Of a stretch of 64,000 nucleotides of DNA, positions 51,572-59,438 are shown in pieces. Position 1 is the first letter of the stretch. Each line of letters begins with the position of its first letter. The translations under genes were made by a program, and so were the position numbers. Under the pieces are notes generated by a model that ran no database searches, was not told the DNA's origin, and saw only the letters and a program-made list of their open reading frames with translations. The DNA is from Pseudonocardia sp. DSM 110487 (GTDB taxonomy: Bacteria; Actinomycetota; Actinomycetes; Mycobacteriales; Pseudonocardiaceae), in the NCBI RefSeq assembly GCF_019468565.1, contig NZ_CP080522.1, forward strand, positions 124,001 to 188,000, in the 5' to 3' direction.

Positions 51572-51830
51572 GCGAATCCCCCGGCTGAGCGGGTTTGCGG
51601 ACCTCGTCACTGCGGCGGTGCACGATCAGAGCAGGGGCCGGCGACGGTACTGGCGCATCCCGGCTGATCAGCCTGGCAGGCGAGGTGGATCAGCAGACTG
51701 AGGCTGCCGGAGCCGAAGCGGTTCCTCAGGTCAGTGGGGGCGTAGGTAGGCCGTCGCGCGGGGGTTCTGGGGTAGTTCGGATGGTCGGCTGTGCTGGGCT
51801 GGCCCGTCGCCGGCGTTCGGGCACCGAGGT

Positions 51831-51874
51831 AGGCGTTTTCACGTCTTGACGCTGCGATGAGAGCACGATAGGGT
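51831..51874 (+). promoter_or_regulatory. Regulon promoter/operator 14, inverted operator
   Basis: AGGCGTTTTCACGTC is the reverse complement of the operator, just before -35 TTGACG (51846-51851); 17 bp to TAGGGT (51869-51874), then TGC. The spacer lacks the palindrome. Confidence 0.65.
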
Positions 51875-51918
51875 TGCAGACAAGAGGTGGACGGGGTTAG
51901 CGGGGGAGGCGGCCGGTT

Positions 51919-52128
51919 ATGGCCAGTGTTGCTGGTGAGATCTTCGATGCGCATGGTGGCGATGCGATGGCGATTGCGGAGCTGGTGGAGCGGGAGCGGC
52001 ACGCGAATGGGCGGTTGCGTGCGCGGGTGGCCGAAATGGAGGGGCGGGCCCAGGAGTTGCTGGTTCGGTGGGATGGCCACCCGGATGGCACGGTGGCGCG
52101 CGCTGTCCGACACATCCTCGGGGAGTGA
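51919..52128 (+). CDS. Small helical orphan protein, 69 aa
   Basis: ATG after GGGGGAGGCGGCCGGTT. MASVAGEIFDAHGGDAMAIA then ELVERERHANGRLRARVAEM, a coiled-coil-like stretch. It immediately precedes the 332-aa coiled-coil protein. Confidence 0.65.
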   Translation: MASVAGEIFDAHGGDAMAIAELVERERHANGRLRARVAEMEGRAQELLVRWDGHPDGTVARAVRHILGE

Positions 52129-52134
52129 GTCCCT

Positions 52135-53133
52135 GTGCACTCTGCGATGTCCCGCGCTGACCAGTTGGAGCGGCTGCTGTGCGGGCTCGGTGGTGTCAGT
52201 ACGGCGTCGGAGCGGCGCGAGCTGCGGGGCCGAGTCGAGTTCCTCGGTGATGAGGAGCGCGCCACCCTGCGCGGGCAGGTCGAGCGGCAGCTGCGCGAGC
52301 TCTACGCCTGCGAGAACGGCGTGTACGGGGAGAGCGGCATCCGCGCGGCCGCGCTCAACGTGCTGCACGACGAATTGCAGCGGCCTGCTGGCGTGCCGGA
52401 GGCCGATCTGTTGGCCGCCAGGAGCAAGAAGGAACGCGCCCGTGTGCTCGGCGTGCTGACCCCCGCGCAGCGTGAGACCCTGGCGGCTGATAACGACGCC
52501 GCGTTGCAGCGGCTGCAGGGCCGGAATCCGGGTAGCTCACCGGAGATCACTCGCCGTCAGCGGTTGGCCGCCGAGCTGTCCGGTCGGCCTGCGCCGGCCC
52601 GCCCGCGTGCCGGGCAGGCGGCCGATGCAGAGCCGATCGGGCCAGACCGGGAGCAGCTCACTGCGAGGGAACGCGCCGCGGCCGCTGAACTGGCCCGGGC
52701 CCGGGAGGGGCTCGCCGCCGCCGAGCGGAACGCCGAGCGGGTCGCCGGGGTGGCGATGGATGGCCGCACGGCGAACGATCCGAACCTGCCTCTTGGACAG
52801 GTTGTTCGGCGGACCGGGCGGCAGGTGCGGCAGGCGCAGGCCCGGACCGACCGGGACCTCGCCGCGACCGTGGCCGCGGAGCGGCGGTTGTCCTCCGCGC
52901 AGATGCGGGCCCGGGCAGCGGAAGCCGCCGCCGAGCGGGCGACCGCCAACGTCGCCGCAGCGGCCTCGGTGACTCGGGAGAACCTGGCGCGGGCCCGGTT
53001 CGTCCGCGACCAGAACGGCGGCTGGCACCGGGTGAAGAGGGTCAACGCCAAGAGTGTGACGGTGCCCTCCGTGGTCGGCGGGTCATGGGATGACCGCATC
53101 CCGATCTCCACGATCGTTGAAGTGCGGACCTGA
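52135..53133 (+). CDS. Coiled-coil protein with C-terminal SH3-like domain, 332 aa
   Basis: GTG 52135 (or ATG 52147). The N-terminal 120 residues are helical; residues about 170-285 are an Ala/Arg/Glu-rich coiled coil (ERAAAAELARAREGLAAAER; AAEAAAERATANVAAAASV). The last 45 residues (RFVRDQNGGWHRVKRVNAKS) are a small beta domain like those ending some plasmid DUF3560-type proteins. No enzyme motif. Confidence 0.75.
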   Translation: MHSAMSRADQLERLLCGLGGVSTASERRELRGRVEFLGDEERATLRGQVERQLRELYACENGVYGESGIRAAALNVLHDELQRPAGVPEADLLAARSKKERARVLGVLTPAQRETLAADNDAALQRLQGRNPGSSPEITRRQRLAAELSGRPAPARPRAGQAADAEPIGPDREQLTARERAAAAELARAREGLAAAERNAERVAGVAMDGRTANDPNLPLGQVVRRTGRQVRQAQARTDRDLAATVAAERRLSSAQMRARAAEAAAERATANVAAAASVTRENLARARFVRDQNGGWHRVKRVNAKSVTVPSVVGGSWDDRIPISTIVEVRT

Positions 53134-53193
53134 TGGTGCTGGGTGCGGCGGGCCGAGGTTTCCGCGGCGGCCGCGTGTGATCTTCGGCGTCGC

Positions 53194-53221
53194 CACGGCC
53201 CCGGTGCGCACCGGGGCCGTG
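53194..53221. terminator. Perfect 28-bp palindrome terminator
   Basis: CACGGCCCCGGTGC next to its reverse complement GCACCGGGGCCGTG. Placed 60 bp after the coiled-coil gene. Confidence 0.85.
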
Positions 53222-53301
53222 GTCATGTGGCTGAGCCTCGGTCGTCGTCGCCGCGGGAGAGTGCTGGCGTTCAGGCCAACCCGCAGTCGCTCAGGATTCG
53301 A

Positions 53302-53330
53302 TTGACGTATTAGCGTGAAAACGCTACCGT
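53302..53330 (+). promoter_or_regulatory. Regulon promoter/operator 15
   Basis: TTGACG (53302-53307), 17 bp, TACCGT (53325-53330), with perfect palindrome TAGCGTGAAAACGCTA (53311-53326). Confidence 0.88.
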
Positions 53331-53336
53331 GTAGGC

Positions 53337-53471
53337 GTGGCCTCGCGCATGTCACTCAGGCCCCACATGGCAGGTCAACGCGTTCTTGTCCTGCCTTCCT
53401 GTCGTGGGCCTCGGCTGCGGCGCCGCACTCATCCACCGCTCCATCCCACCGACGCTGAGGTGACGCGATGA
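53337..53471 (+). CDS. Possible leaderless 44-aa peptide
   Basis: GTG 53337 lies six bases after the -10 TACCGT, the spacing of a leaderless start. It encodes a basic Pro/Arg/His-rich peptide (MASRMSLRPHMAGQRVLVLP...). Its stop overlaps ATG 53468 (ATGA), which opens a 21-codon frame (MTYRHMQPYPGG...) ending 53533, five bases before the next gene. May be a coupled leader rather than a functional protein. Confidence 0.4.
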   Translation: MASRMSLRPHMAGQRVLVLPSCRGPRLRRRTHPPLHPTDAEVTR

Positions 53472-53537
53472 CCTACCGGCACATGCAGCCCTATCCCGGC
53501 GGCCGCTGCCCGTCGACCGGCTTCCGGCGGTAGCAGC

Positions 53538-53837
53538 GTGGCCGGGAAGACCAAGCGGCGCACACGGGTCGTGAAGCGCAAGCTCGTGCCCACCATGGTC
53601 AAGCGGCGTGTGCGCAACGAGAAGGCTGTCGAGGGATACATGGCGAACCCGGACTGGCGTGGCCCGGACTTCTGTGGCAACAACGGGGAGCCGACTGCCT
53701 ACCTCGATGACAACGATCAGTGGGTGGCCAGTGCGGGCAACCACCGGATGGAGGCCGCGGTCCGCACGAACCGCAAGATCCATGTCTACTTCCATGTCCC
53801 GGTCGGCATGGAAGCTCCGGTCGGATCTTGGTGGTGA
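53538..53837 (+). CDS. ParB-nuclease-like small protein, 99 aa
   Basis: GTG 53538. A basic N-terminus (KTKRRTRVVKRKLVPTMVKR), then MANPDWRGPDFCGNNGEPTA and SAGNHRMEAAVRTNRKIHVY. The G-N-H-R-M-E-A-A segment is reminiscent of the ParB/Srx fold (GNHRLEAA). It is short and lacks the HTH of a partition ParB. Behind promoter 15. Confidence 0.6.
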   Translation: MAGKTKRRTRVVKRKLVPTMVKRRVRNEKAVEGYMANPDWRGPDFCGNNGEPTAYLDDNDQWVASAGNHRMEAAVRTNRKIHVYFHVPVGMEAPVGSWW

Positions 53838-54075
53838 CGATCAGATGGGCAGCGATCCAGGCTGGGGGATGGGTGCCCCCCGGTGGGCGACCACGGTCGC
53901 CCGTGAGCGGTACGGGCGTTCATGGTCGGCGGCCGGCCTGGGTCGGCTGGGCGGTGGCCTGCTGCTCGCCGCACCCGGCTACGGCGTACACCCCGGAGGA
54001 CAACTCGGGCTGGCTGCCGGATGTGCGTTGCACCTGCCGGGGTCCCGGACCGGGACCCGTACTGCGGCTACCGCT
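53832..54075. repeat. Duplicated segment, copy 1
   Basis: About 245 bp matching 62363-62608, from TGGTGACGATCAGATGGGCA to CTGCGGCTACCGCT. Several frames are open in each copy but the same frame is not kept in both, so the coding status is unclear. One reading, NSGWLPDVRCT, suggests an old zinc-ribbon gene. Confidence 0.7.
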
Positions 54076-54139
54076 GCGCGGCGAAGAACGCATCGAGTCG
54101 GCTGAGCCCGGTCGGCACCCACTGCGACAGGAGATGAGC

Positions 54140-54261
54140 ATGCCCGAGAAGGACTACCGCTGGGTTACCGAGAGAGGCTTCGGAGCGTCACGGTCGACGA
54201 CCTTGCCGAGACGCTCCAGCCCTCCGACGAGCAAGGCGACGAAGAGGAATCAAGTCGCTAA
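54140..54261 (+). pseudogene. Small gene with a GA-repeat frameshift
   Basis: ATG 54140 with GACAGGAGATGAGC gives MPEKDYRWVTE; removing one GA from GAGAGAGG near 54170 restores RLRSVTVDDLAETLQPSDEQ and GDEEESSR with stop at 54261. A slippage mutation, or programmed, or a sequencing error. Confidence 0.5.
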
Positions 54262-54285
54262 CACCCACTACGACAGGAGAGCGTC

Positions 54286-54423
54286 ATGCCGCCAACACCC
54301 GAGGCGGTCGAGCTGACCGCGGCGGAGCGCGAGCTGGCCGAGGCTCGTAAGGCCTTCGAGCGCGTCGAGCCTGGCGCGGATGACTCATCCGCGAACGCCG
54401 CCGCCGCCGGGATTGGCCGATAA
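54286..54423 (+). CDS. Short helical peptide gene, 45 aa
   Basis: ATG 54286 after ACAGGAGAGCGTC. MPPTPEAVELTAAERELAEA then RKAFERVEPGADDSSA. A charged helix with an Ala-rich tail. Confidence 0.55.
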   Translation: MPPTPEAVELTAAERELAEARKAFERVEPGADDSSANAAAAGIGR

Positions 54424-54579
54424 CGCCTCAATGCCACCGGCGCTCGCTCGCCGACGGCGTCGGCGCCCTCGGTCAGGGGAGGCGGCCGCAGCTGCGGCCA
54501 CAGCACCCGTGTGCACGCCTGGACGGGCGCGCGGCCATGCCGCGAGGACTGCCCGTGTCAAGAACTGGAGGAGTGAGGG

Positions 54580-54750
54580 ATGGACGAGGGCACGAGCCAG
54601 CGCGTGAGCTGGGATGACGTAGAAGTGCACCACGAGCGCGAGGGCTGCCCGATCTGCTTCTCGCGCGCCAGGCACTACCACACGCAGAAGGCCTGGCGCG
54701 CGGTCGTCGACAAGGCTGGCGAGGAGCTGAAGCGTAGGTGGCGGCGATGA
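54580..54750 (+). CDS. Small Cys/His protein, 56 aa
   Basis: ATG 54580 after CTGGAGGAGTGAGGG. MDEGTSQRVSWDDVEVHHER then EGCPICFSRARHYHTQKAWR. C-P-I-C and His residues suggest a metal site. ATGA overlap with the next gene. Confidence 0.65.
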   Translation: MDEGTSQRVSWDDVEVHHEREGCPICFSRARHYHTQKAWRAVVDKAGEELKRRWRR

Positions 54751-54947
54751 AGTGCGCGGTCTGCCTGGCTGCCTTGCGGCCATCCTCGGTCGCCGTTCAG
54801 GAGGCGGTCACGGTGATCAGCGGTGACGCGGTGTGCAATGACCACGTGCGGGTGCGCGCGGCGTACAGCGACCTGATGGGCGCGGTGCTCGCGGTGCAGG
54901 CCGACATCGAAGCCGTGCGGCTCGGCAGACGGGCGCGGTGGTCGTGA
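54747..54947 (+). CDS. Small Cys protein, 66 aa
   Basis: ATG 54747 (MKCAVCLAALRPSSVAVQEA) overlaps the upstream stop. C-A-V-C and a later Cys-x-x-His (VCNDHVRVRAAYSDLMGAVL) give a one-site zinc motif. TGATG overlap with the next gene. Confidence 0.65.
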   Translation: MKCAVCLAALRPSSVAVQEAVTVISGDAVCNDHVRVRAAYSDLMGAVLAVQADIEAVRLGRRARWS

Positions 54948-55111
54948 TGGCTGAAAAGGTGACGATCGAGAAGACGCCGGACGGCGGCTGGCTCGTGACT
55001 TGCCCTGTCATGTCGATGGCGACGATGGACGAGGCGTCGGCCTGGCGGAAGTTCGCGGAGTGGGTGGAGACGCTCGGCCGGGTCATGGACGAGAAGCGCA
55101 AGGGCCGATGA
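54947..55111 (+). CDS. Small orphan protein, 54 aa
   Basis: ATG 54947 (MAEKVTIEKTPDGGWLVTCP). A beta hairpin then the helix DEASAWRKFAEWVETLGRVM. The third of three overlapping genes. No family. Confidence 0.6.
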   Translation: MAEKVTIEKTPDGGWLVTCPVMSMATMDEASAWRKFAEWVETLGRVMDEKRKGR

Positions 55112-55669
55112 GCTGCCCGGCGTGCGCGAGGGCGAGGCGATGACCGCTGGCGGTGCGGCCGCTGGTCCGGGATGCGGGAGGTTGATCATCTCCAGCTGAT
55201 CGACCGTGGCCGGTGGTCAACGGGTGTTCGAGTCCCCGTACGTCCTCACGCTCGCTCGGTTGTGAGTAAGAGTGTGGGGTTGGTCTGGTGCGCTCCCCGG
55301 CCCCTGGCAGCCCTGGACGCGATGCGCGTGAGTTCCGCACGATGAGCACCGACGCAGCGCGGGGTCGTTCGGAGCACGAGGTGATCGTCGCGAGGCTCGG
55401 GGACTGGCTTGCAGTGCGCGATGTGCGGTGGGCCTGGCGGTTCGGGGATGAATTGTCGGTGGCGGGGAACCGCGGGCGGCCCGGAACACGATGACACGAG
55501 CTCGCCACAGCCGGTCGCCGATCCGCTCGCCGGGCTCGCCGTCCACCCAGCAACGGGTGGGCCTGACCGCGCGAAACCGCGCCATCCGGCCCGCGAGCCT
55601 CACGGGACGGCAGCGCCGCTGGCCGGGACCGTCCGTAACGACTGGCGGACGGGTGTGGACAATGCGCCC
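55112..55669. other. About 560 bp before the first repeat NTPase, no gene
   Basis: Frames are noise-like. GACAAT at 55658-55663 lies six bases before the GTG at 55670, suggesting a leaderless promoter for the NTPase gene. A T-arm-like GTTCGAGT near 55231 has no tRNA around it. Confidence 0.4.
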
Positions 55670-58456
55670 GTGACCGGGCGCCGGATCCGGCTCGGGCGCG
55701 AGCCGACGATCCCCGAACCTGCGCGGCGTGCATTCGTCCTGGCGCTTCGGGACCTGCTTGAGAACAGCCGGTTCGGCTCGCTGGCGGAGCTCGGCGATAG
55801 TCTGCGACCACGGCGAACGAAGCAGCGGCTGTCCGAGCCAGCCCGCGGAACCCGGCTACCGGATGTCGACGAGCTGAAGGCCATCGTCGAGGCCTGCCGC
55901 CCCGGTGCATGGCCCAAGTTGCTGCAGCTGCTGCTCCGGGCTGAGGCTGAGGAGTCCGCCGCGGATGCCGACCGGACCGCCGTGTTGTCGCGGCTGTCCG
56001 ACCACGCTGTCACCATCGATGGTCGGCTGCCGGTCGTCGAGGAGTATCGGGACTGGGTGCGGCTGGGTGTGCACCGGCCGATCACCCGGGTGTCCTCCGG
56101 TCTCGACCTCACCGATCGGGTGCAGGCCGGGGGGCTGCCCACCTACGTCGAGCGGGAGCGAGACCGCACCGAGCTGCGGCCGGCTCTCGCCGCGGCCGCG
56201 AGGGGCGAGGGCCCGTCGGTGCGGCTGGTGCTGGTCACTGGCGCGTCGCTGGCCGGCAAGACCCGCGCCGCCGTCGAGGCGATGCGGGCCGAGCTGATTG
56301 GCTGGCGGCTGCTCATCCCTCGCAGCGCCCGGTCCCTTGCCCAGCTGCTCGATCGCGACTTCAATGTGCGCCACACCGTGGTGTGGCTCGATGAGGTCCA
56401 AGATCTGGTCCGGCAGGATCGCGGCGCCGAGCAGCTCGAGCGCCTCCTCGACCGTGACACCGGTCCGACGGTGCTGCTTGCCACGCTCAGGGCCGACCGC
56501 GAGGAGGTCCTTCGCGGCACAGCAGCTGAGCGGCTTTTTCAGCGCGCGGCGCCCCGGATCACGCTGTATCGCCGGCCGGCGGGGGAAGAGTTCGAACAAG
56601 AACTCGCCCGCGCCCGCACACACAGCGATCCGTGGCTGGTCGAGGCGCTCGACAGAATCGGCGCACGCTATGGGATCGCGGAATGGCTGGCTGCAGGCCC
56701 GCAACTGGTTGACCAGCTCGACCGTGCCCGCGCCAGCGACGACCCGGTCAAGCAGACTGCTGCCGCCCTGGTGGACGCCGCGATCGACTGCTACCACGCC
56801 GGCTACACCCGACCCATCCCGGAGCCGCTCCTGCTCGCGGCGCGCGATCTCTACCTGCCCGAACACCTCCGCTACGTCACGCACTCGGTTACAGCGGACG
56901 CGCTGGAATGGGCACGGAAGCCAGTTGCCGGCGCAAGTGCTCTCCTGGAACCCCACACGGGGTGGGGCGACCGCGCCTTCGACTACCTCGTCGGCGCCGC
57001 CACCGAGAATCCGGCAGCGGCGGTCCACGCCGGCATCTGGCAGCTGCTGCCCGCGCATCTCACCCCCGGCACCAGCGAGCTGGTTACCCGGGCGGCCTAC
57101 CGCGCCGGGCAAAGCGCCCTCGCGCACACACTCATCCCGCGACTTCATCATCAGGCGCGAGCCCGGCTCTACGCCGAGATGGGCGACGTCGAGTCCCTCA
57201 CCGCCATGGCCGAGACCAACGGGTTGTGGTGGGGAAACGCCGCCAGTTTGCTCGCCGAGCTGCTCGCCAAGCGCGGCGACATCCCGGCGTTGACCGCGCG
57301 CGCGGCTGCGGGCCACTCTCGCGCTGCCTACCTGCTCGTCGAGCTGCTCGCCGAGCGCCGCGACATCACGGCGCTGACCGCGCGCGCGGACGCGGGCGAC
57401 CGGTGGGCTCCTGGCCGGCTCGCCGTGCTGCTGGCCGAGCGTGGCGACATCCCGGCGTTGACCGCGCGGGCCGAGGCGGGCGACGTGCACGCCGGTGCGG
57501 AGCTCGCCAAGCTAGGCGATTTCAAGGTACTGACCGAATGGGCGGACGCGGGTAGCTCTCTCGCGGCCGCCGAGCTTGCCGAGTTGCTCGCCGAGCGGGG
57601 TGACCTCGACACGCTGACCGCGCGCGCCGATGCGGGCGACTGGGACGCCACCGCGCTTCTCGCCGGGCTGCTGGCCGAGCGGGGTGACATCCCGGGGCTG
57701 ACGGCACGCGCGGACGCGGGCGACCGGTGGGCTGCTGGCCGGCTCGCCGTGCTGCTGGCCGAGCGTGGCGACATCCCGGCGTTGACCGCGCGGGCCGAGG
57801 CGGGCGACGCGCGCGCCGGTGTGGAGCTCGCCAAGCTAGGCGATTTCAAGGTGTTGACCGCGCGGGCCGACGCCGGCGACGAGGAGGCCGCCGAACGACT
57901 CACTGAGCTGCTGGCCGAGCGTGGCGACGTCGACACGCTGACCGAGCGGGCAGACGCCGGTGACCGGCGCGCCGCCGGGCGGCTCCCCTGGCTGCTCGCC
58001 GAGCGGGGTGACCTTCGCGCGCTGACTGTGCTCGCGGATGCGCGCCACGAGGAGGCCGCTCGCCGGCTGGCCCGGCTCCTCGCCGAGCGGGGCGATTTCG
58101 ACGCCCTGACTGCGCGGGCCGCCGCCGGCGACCAGCATGCCCTCTGGGAACTCGCCGGGCCCGACAACCTCGAGGCGCTGACCAAGCTCGCGGATTTCGA
58201 CGAGGGCGCCGCCCTCAGGCTCGCCGAACTGCTCGCCGAGCGTGGCGACATCCCGGCGTTGACCGCGCGCGCGAACGCAGACGACTGGGACGCCGCCCGC
58301 GTACTTGACGAGCTGCTGGCCGAGCGTGGCGACATCCCGGCGTTGACTGCGCGGGCGGACGCCGGCGACCAGCACGCCGCCGAGCGGCTCGCCGAGCTGC
58401 TCGTCCTGCGTGGCGAACTCCACCGACGCCCTGACCTCGCGCGCCGATTCGGATGA
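55670..58456 (+). CDS. HTH/P-loop NTPase with 28-residue repeats, copy 1 (STAND-like)
   Basis: 928 residues from GTG 55670. Residues 1-90 are HTH-like (ARRAFVLALRDLLENSRFGS; SLRPRRTKQRLSEPARGTRL). P-loop: Walker A G-A-S-L-A-G-K-T (about 191), Walker B VVWLDEVQDL (about 236). Residues about 300-490 are helical. From about 500 to the end run roughly 16 units of A-E-R-G-D-I-P-A-L-T-A-R-A-D-A-G-D-x-x-A-A-x-x-L-A-x-L-L, 28 residues each. Two blocks of about 150 bp (57390 and 57708) are nearly identical. The design matches STAND ATPases used in signalling and phage sensing. The repeat array probably binds a ligand. The frame is lost at 58415 within the array. Confidence 0.85.
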   Translation: MTGRRIRLGREPTIPEPARRAFVLALRDLLENSRFGSLAELGDSLRPRRTKQRLSEPARGTRLPDVDELKAIVEACRPGAWPKLLQLLLRAEAEESAADADRTAVLSRLSDHAVTIDGRLPVVEEYRDWVRLGVHRPITRVSSGLDLTDRVQAGGLPTYVERERDRTELRPALAAAARGEGPSVRLVLVTGASLAGKTRAAVEAMRAELIGWRLLIPRSARSLAQLLDRDFNVRHTVVWLDEVQDLVRQDRGAEQLERLLDRDTGPTVLLATLRADREEVLRGTAAERLFQRAAPRITLYRRPAGEEFEQELARARTHSDPWLVEALDRIGARYGIAEWLAAGPQLVDQLDRARASDDPVKQTAAALVDAAIDCYHAGYTRPIPEPLLLAARDLYLPEHLRYVTHSVTADALEWARKPVAGASALLEPHTGWGDRAFDYLVGAATENPAAAVHAGIWQLLPAHLTPGTSELVTRAAYRAGQSALAHTLIPRLHHQARARLYAEMGDVESLTAMAETNGLWWGNAASLLAELLAKRGDIPALTARAAAGHSRAAYLLVELLAERRDITALTARADAGDRWAPGRLAVLLAERGDIPALTARAEAGDVHAGAELAKLGDFKVLTEWADAGSSLAAAELAELLAERGDLDTLTARADAGDWDATALLAGLLAERGDIPGLTARADAGDRWAAGRLAVLLAERGDIPALTARAEAGDARAGVELAKLGDFKVLTARADAGDEEAAERLTELLAERGDVDTLTERADAGDRRAAGRLPWLLAERGDLRALTVLADARHEEAARRLARLLAERGDFDALTARAAAGDQHALWELAGPDNLEALTKLADFDEGAALRLAELLAERGDIPALTARANADDWDAARVLDELLAERGDIPALTARADAGDQHAAERLAELLVLRGELHRRPDLARRFG

Positions 58457-58767
58457 CCCCGACGGCGCCTGGATCCTCCTCACGGTGCTCGCCAGTGGCC
58501 TCGTCGGGCGTCGCGATCTCGACACGATGACCGCGCAGGCCGATACCGGCGACTGCCACTCCGTTGAGCCGGTCGCCGTACATGGCGAGCTCGACGCTCA
58601 CCACGCGGTTCGACGCCGGTAGCCTGCTCCTCGCCGAGCCACTCGCCGCGCAGGGCGACCTCAACGCGCTGACCGCGGTGGTCGCGCAGGCGGGTCCGTC
58701 GGGCGAGCCCTGCCGGGAGCGACCGGCGCCGATCGGGTGCTCGCGACCGACTGCGGCCATGACCTGA
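58412..58767 (+). pseudogene. Out-of-frame tail of the repeat array
   Basis: One frame over, ALTSRADSDDPDGAWILLTV, GRRDLDTMTAQADTGDCHSV and AAQGDLNALTAVVAQAG continue the 28-residue pattern in degraded form. So the 55670 gene lost at least three further units by a frameshift near 58415. Confidence 0.65.
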
Positions 58768-59438
58768 TCGAGCCTGCGCGCCAGCGGTCGACGATGGCGC
58801 GGACCCGCGACCGCCGGCGCTATCCGGCCCGGGGATCAGCCGCGGGCCAGAGCCAGATTGGTCGGGCTCATCTGCGGCAGAGCCCGGTACCGAGGCCGGT
58901 CGACCCCGGGCGGCGGACAGCTGCACCGGCCGACGCGGCCGCGGGCCGTGCGAGAGCGCGCACGTCAGCGGCCCGCTCGGCCAGCTTTCACGTCCACGCC
59001 CAAACGTCCACGCCCACCCGGCTATGAGCCGCGCCGCCGGCAGGGGGAGCGGCGCGACCGCCGCACCCCGCCGCCCCGCCTCGTCTTCACCCTCGGCTGC
59101 ATCTGGAGGAGGTAGTCGCGGACCAGGCCGACTCGCTGGGTGGGCGTAGCACTACGACCGGCGAGCACGATCAGAAGGACAGGAACGAGCAGTCGAGCCA
59201 GAAGGTAGCCGAGCACCAGGCATGACGTGAGCGGTGTCAGCTCGGCCAGCTGCCCGAGTGCGACGACGAGGCTGACGGGCAGGGCGAGGGGGGCCATGGA
59301 GCACTCCGCAGGGGCGTCGAGGGCCCATCGCTTGGGCCGGGTGCCACCCACTTCGCCAGCCCAGGTGATCGTCCACGAGGCGACACCGGACGACGCCGCC
59401 CCCTACCTGCGCCGTCCGGCACGGCGACCGGACGATCA
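58768..59438. other. About 670 bp between the twin NTPase genes, no gene
   Basis: Arg-rich non-coding frames; a hydrophobic minus-strand reading at 59100-59300 (LPVSLVVALGQLAELTPLTS) might be a remnant membrane gene, but no RBS was seen. Confidence 0.35.

Noticed and set aside
55215..55250. tRNA remnant or attachment site (GTTCGAGT with complementary ACGGG/CCCGT)
   Set aside because: Only a T-arm-like hairpin is visible; no acceptor stem, anticodon arm or matching copy elsewhere was found.
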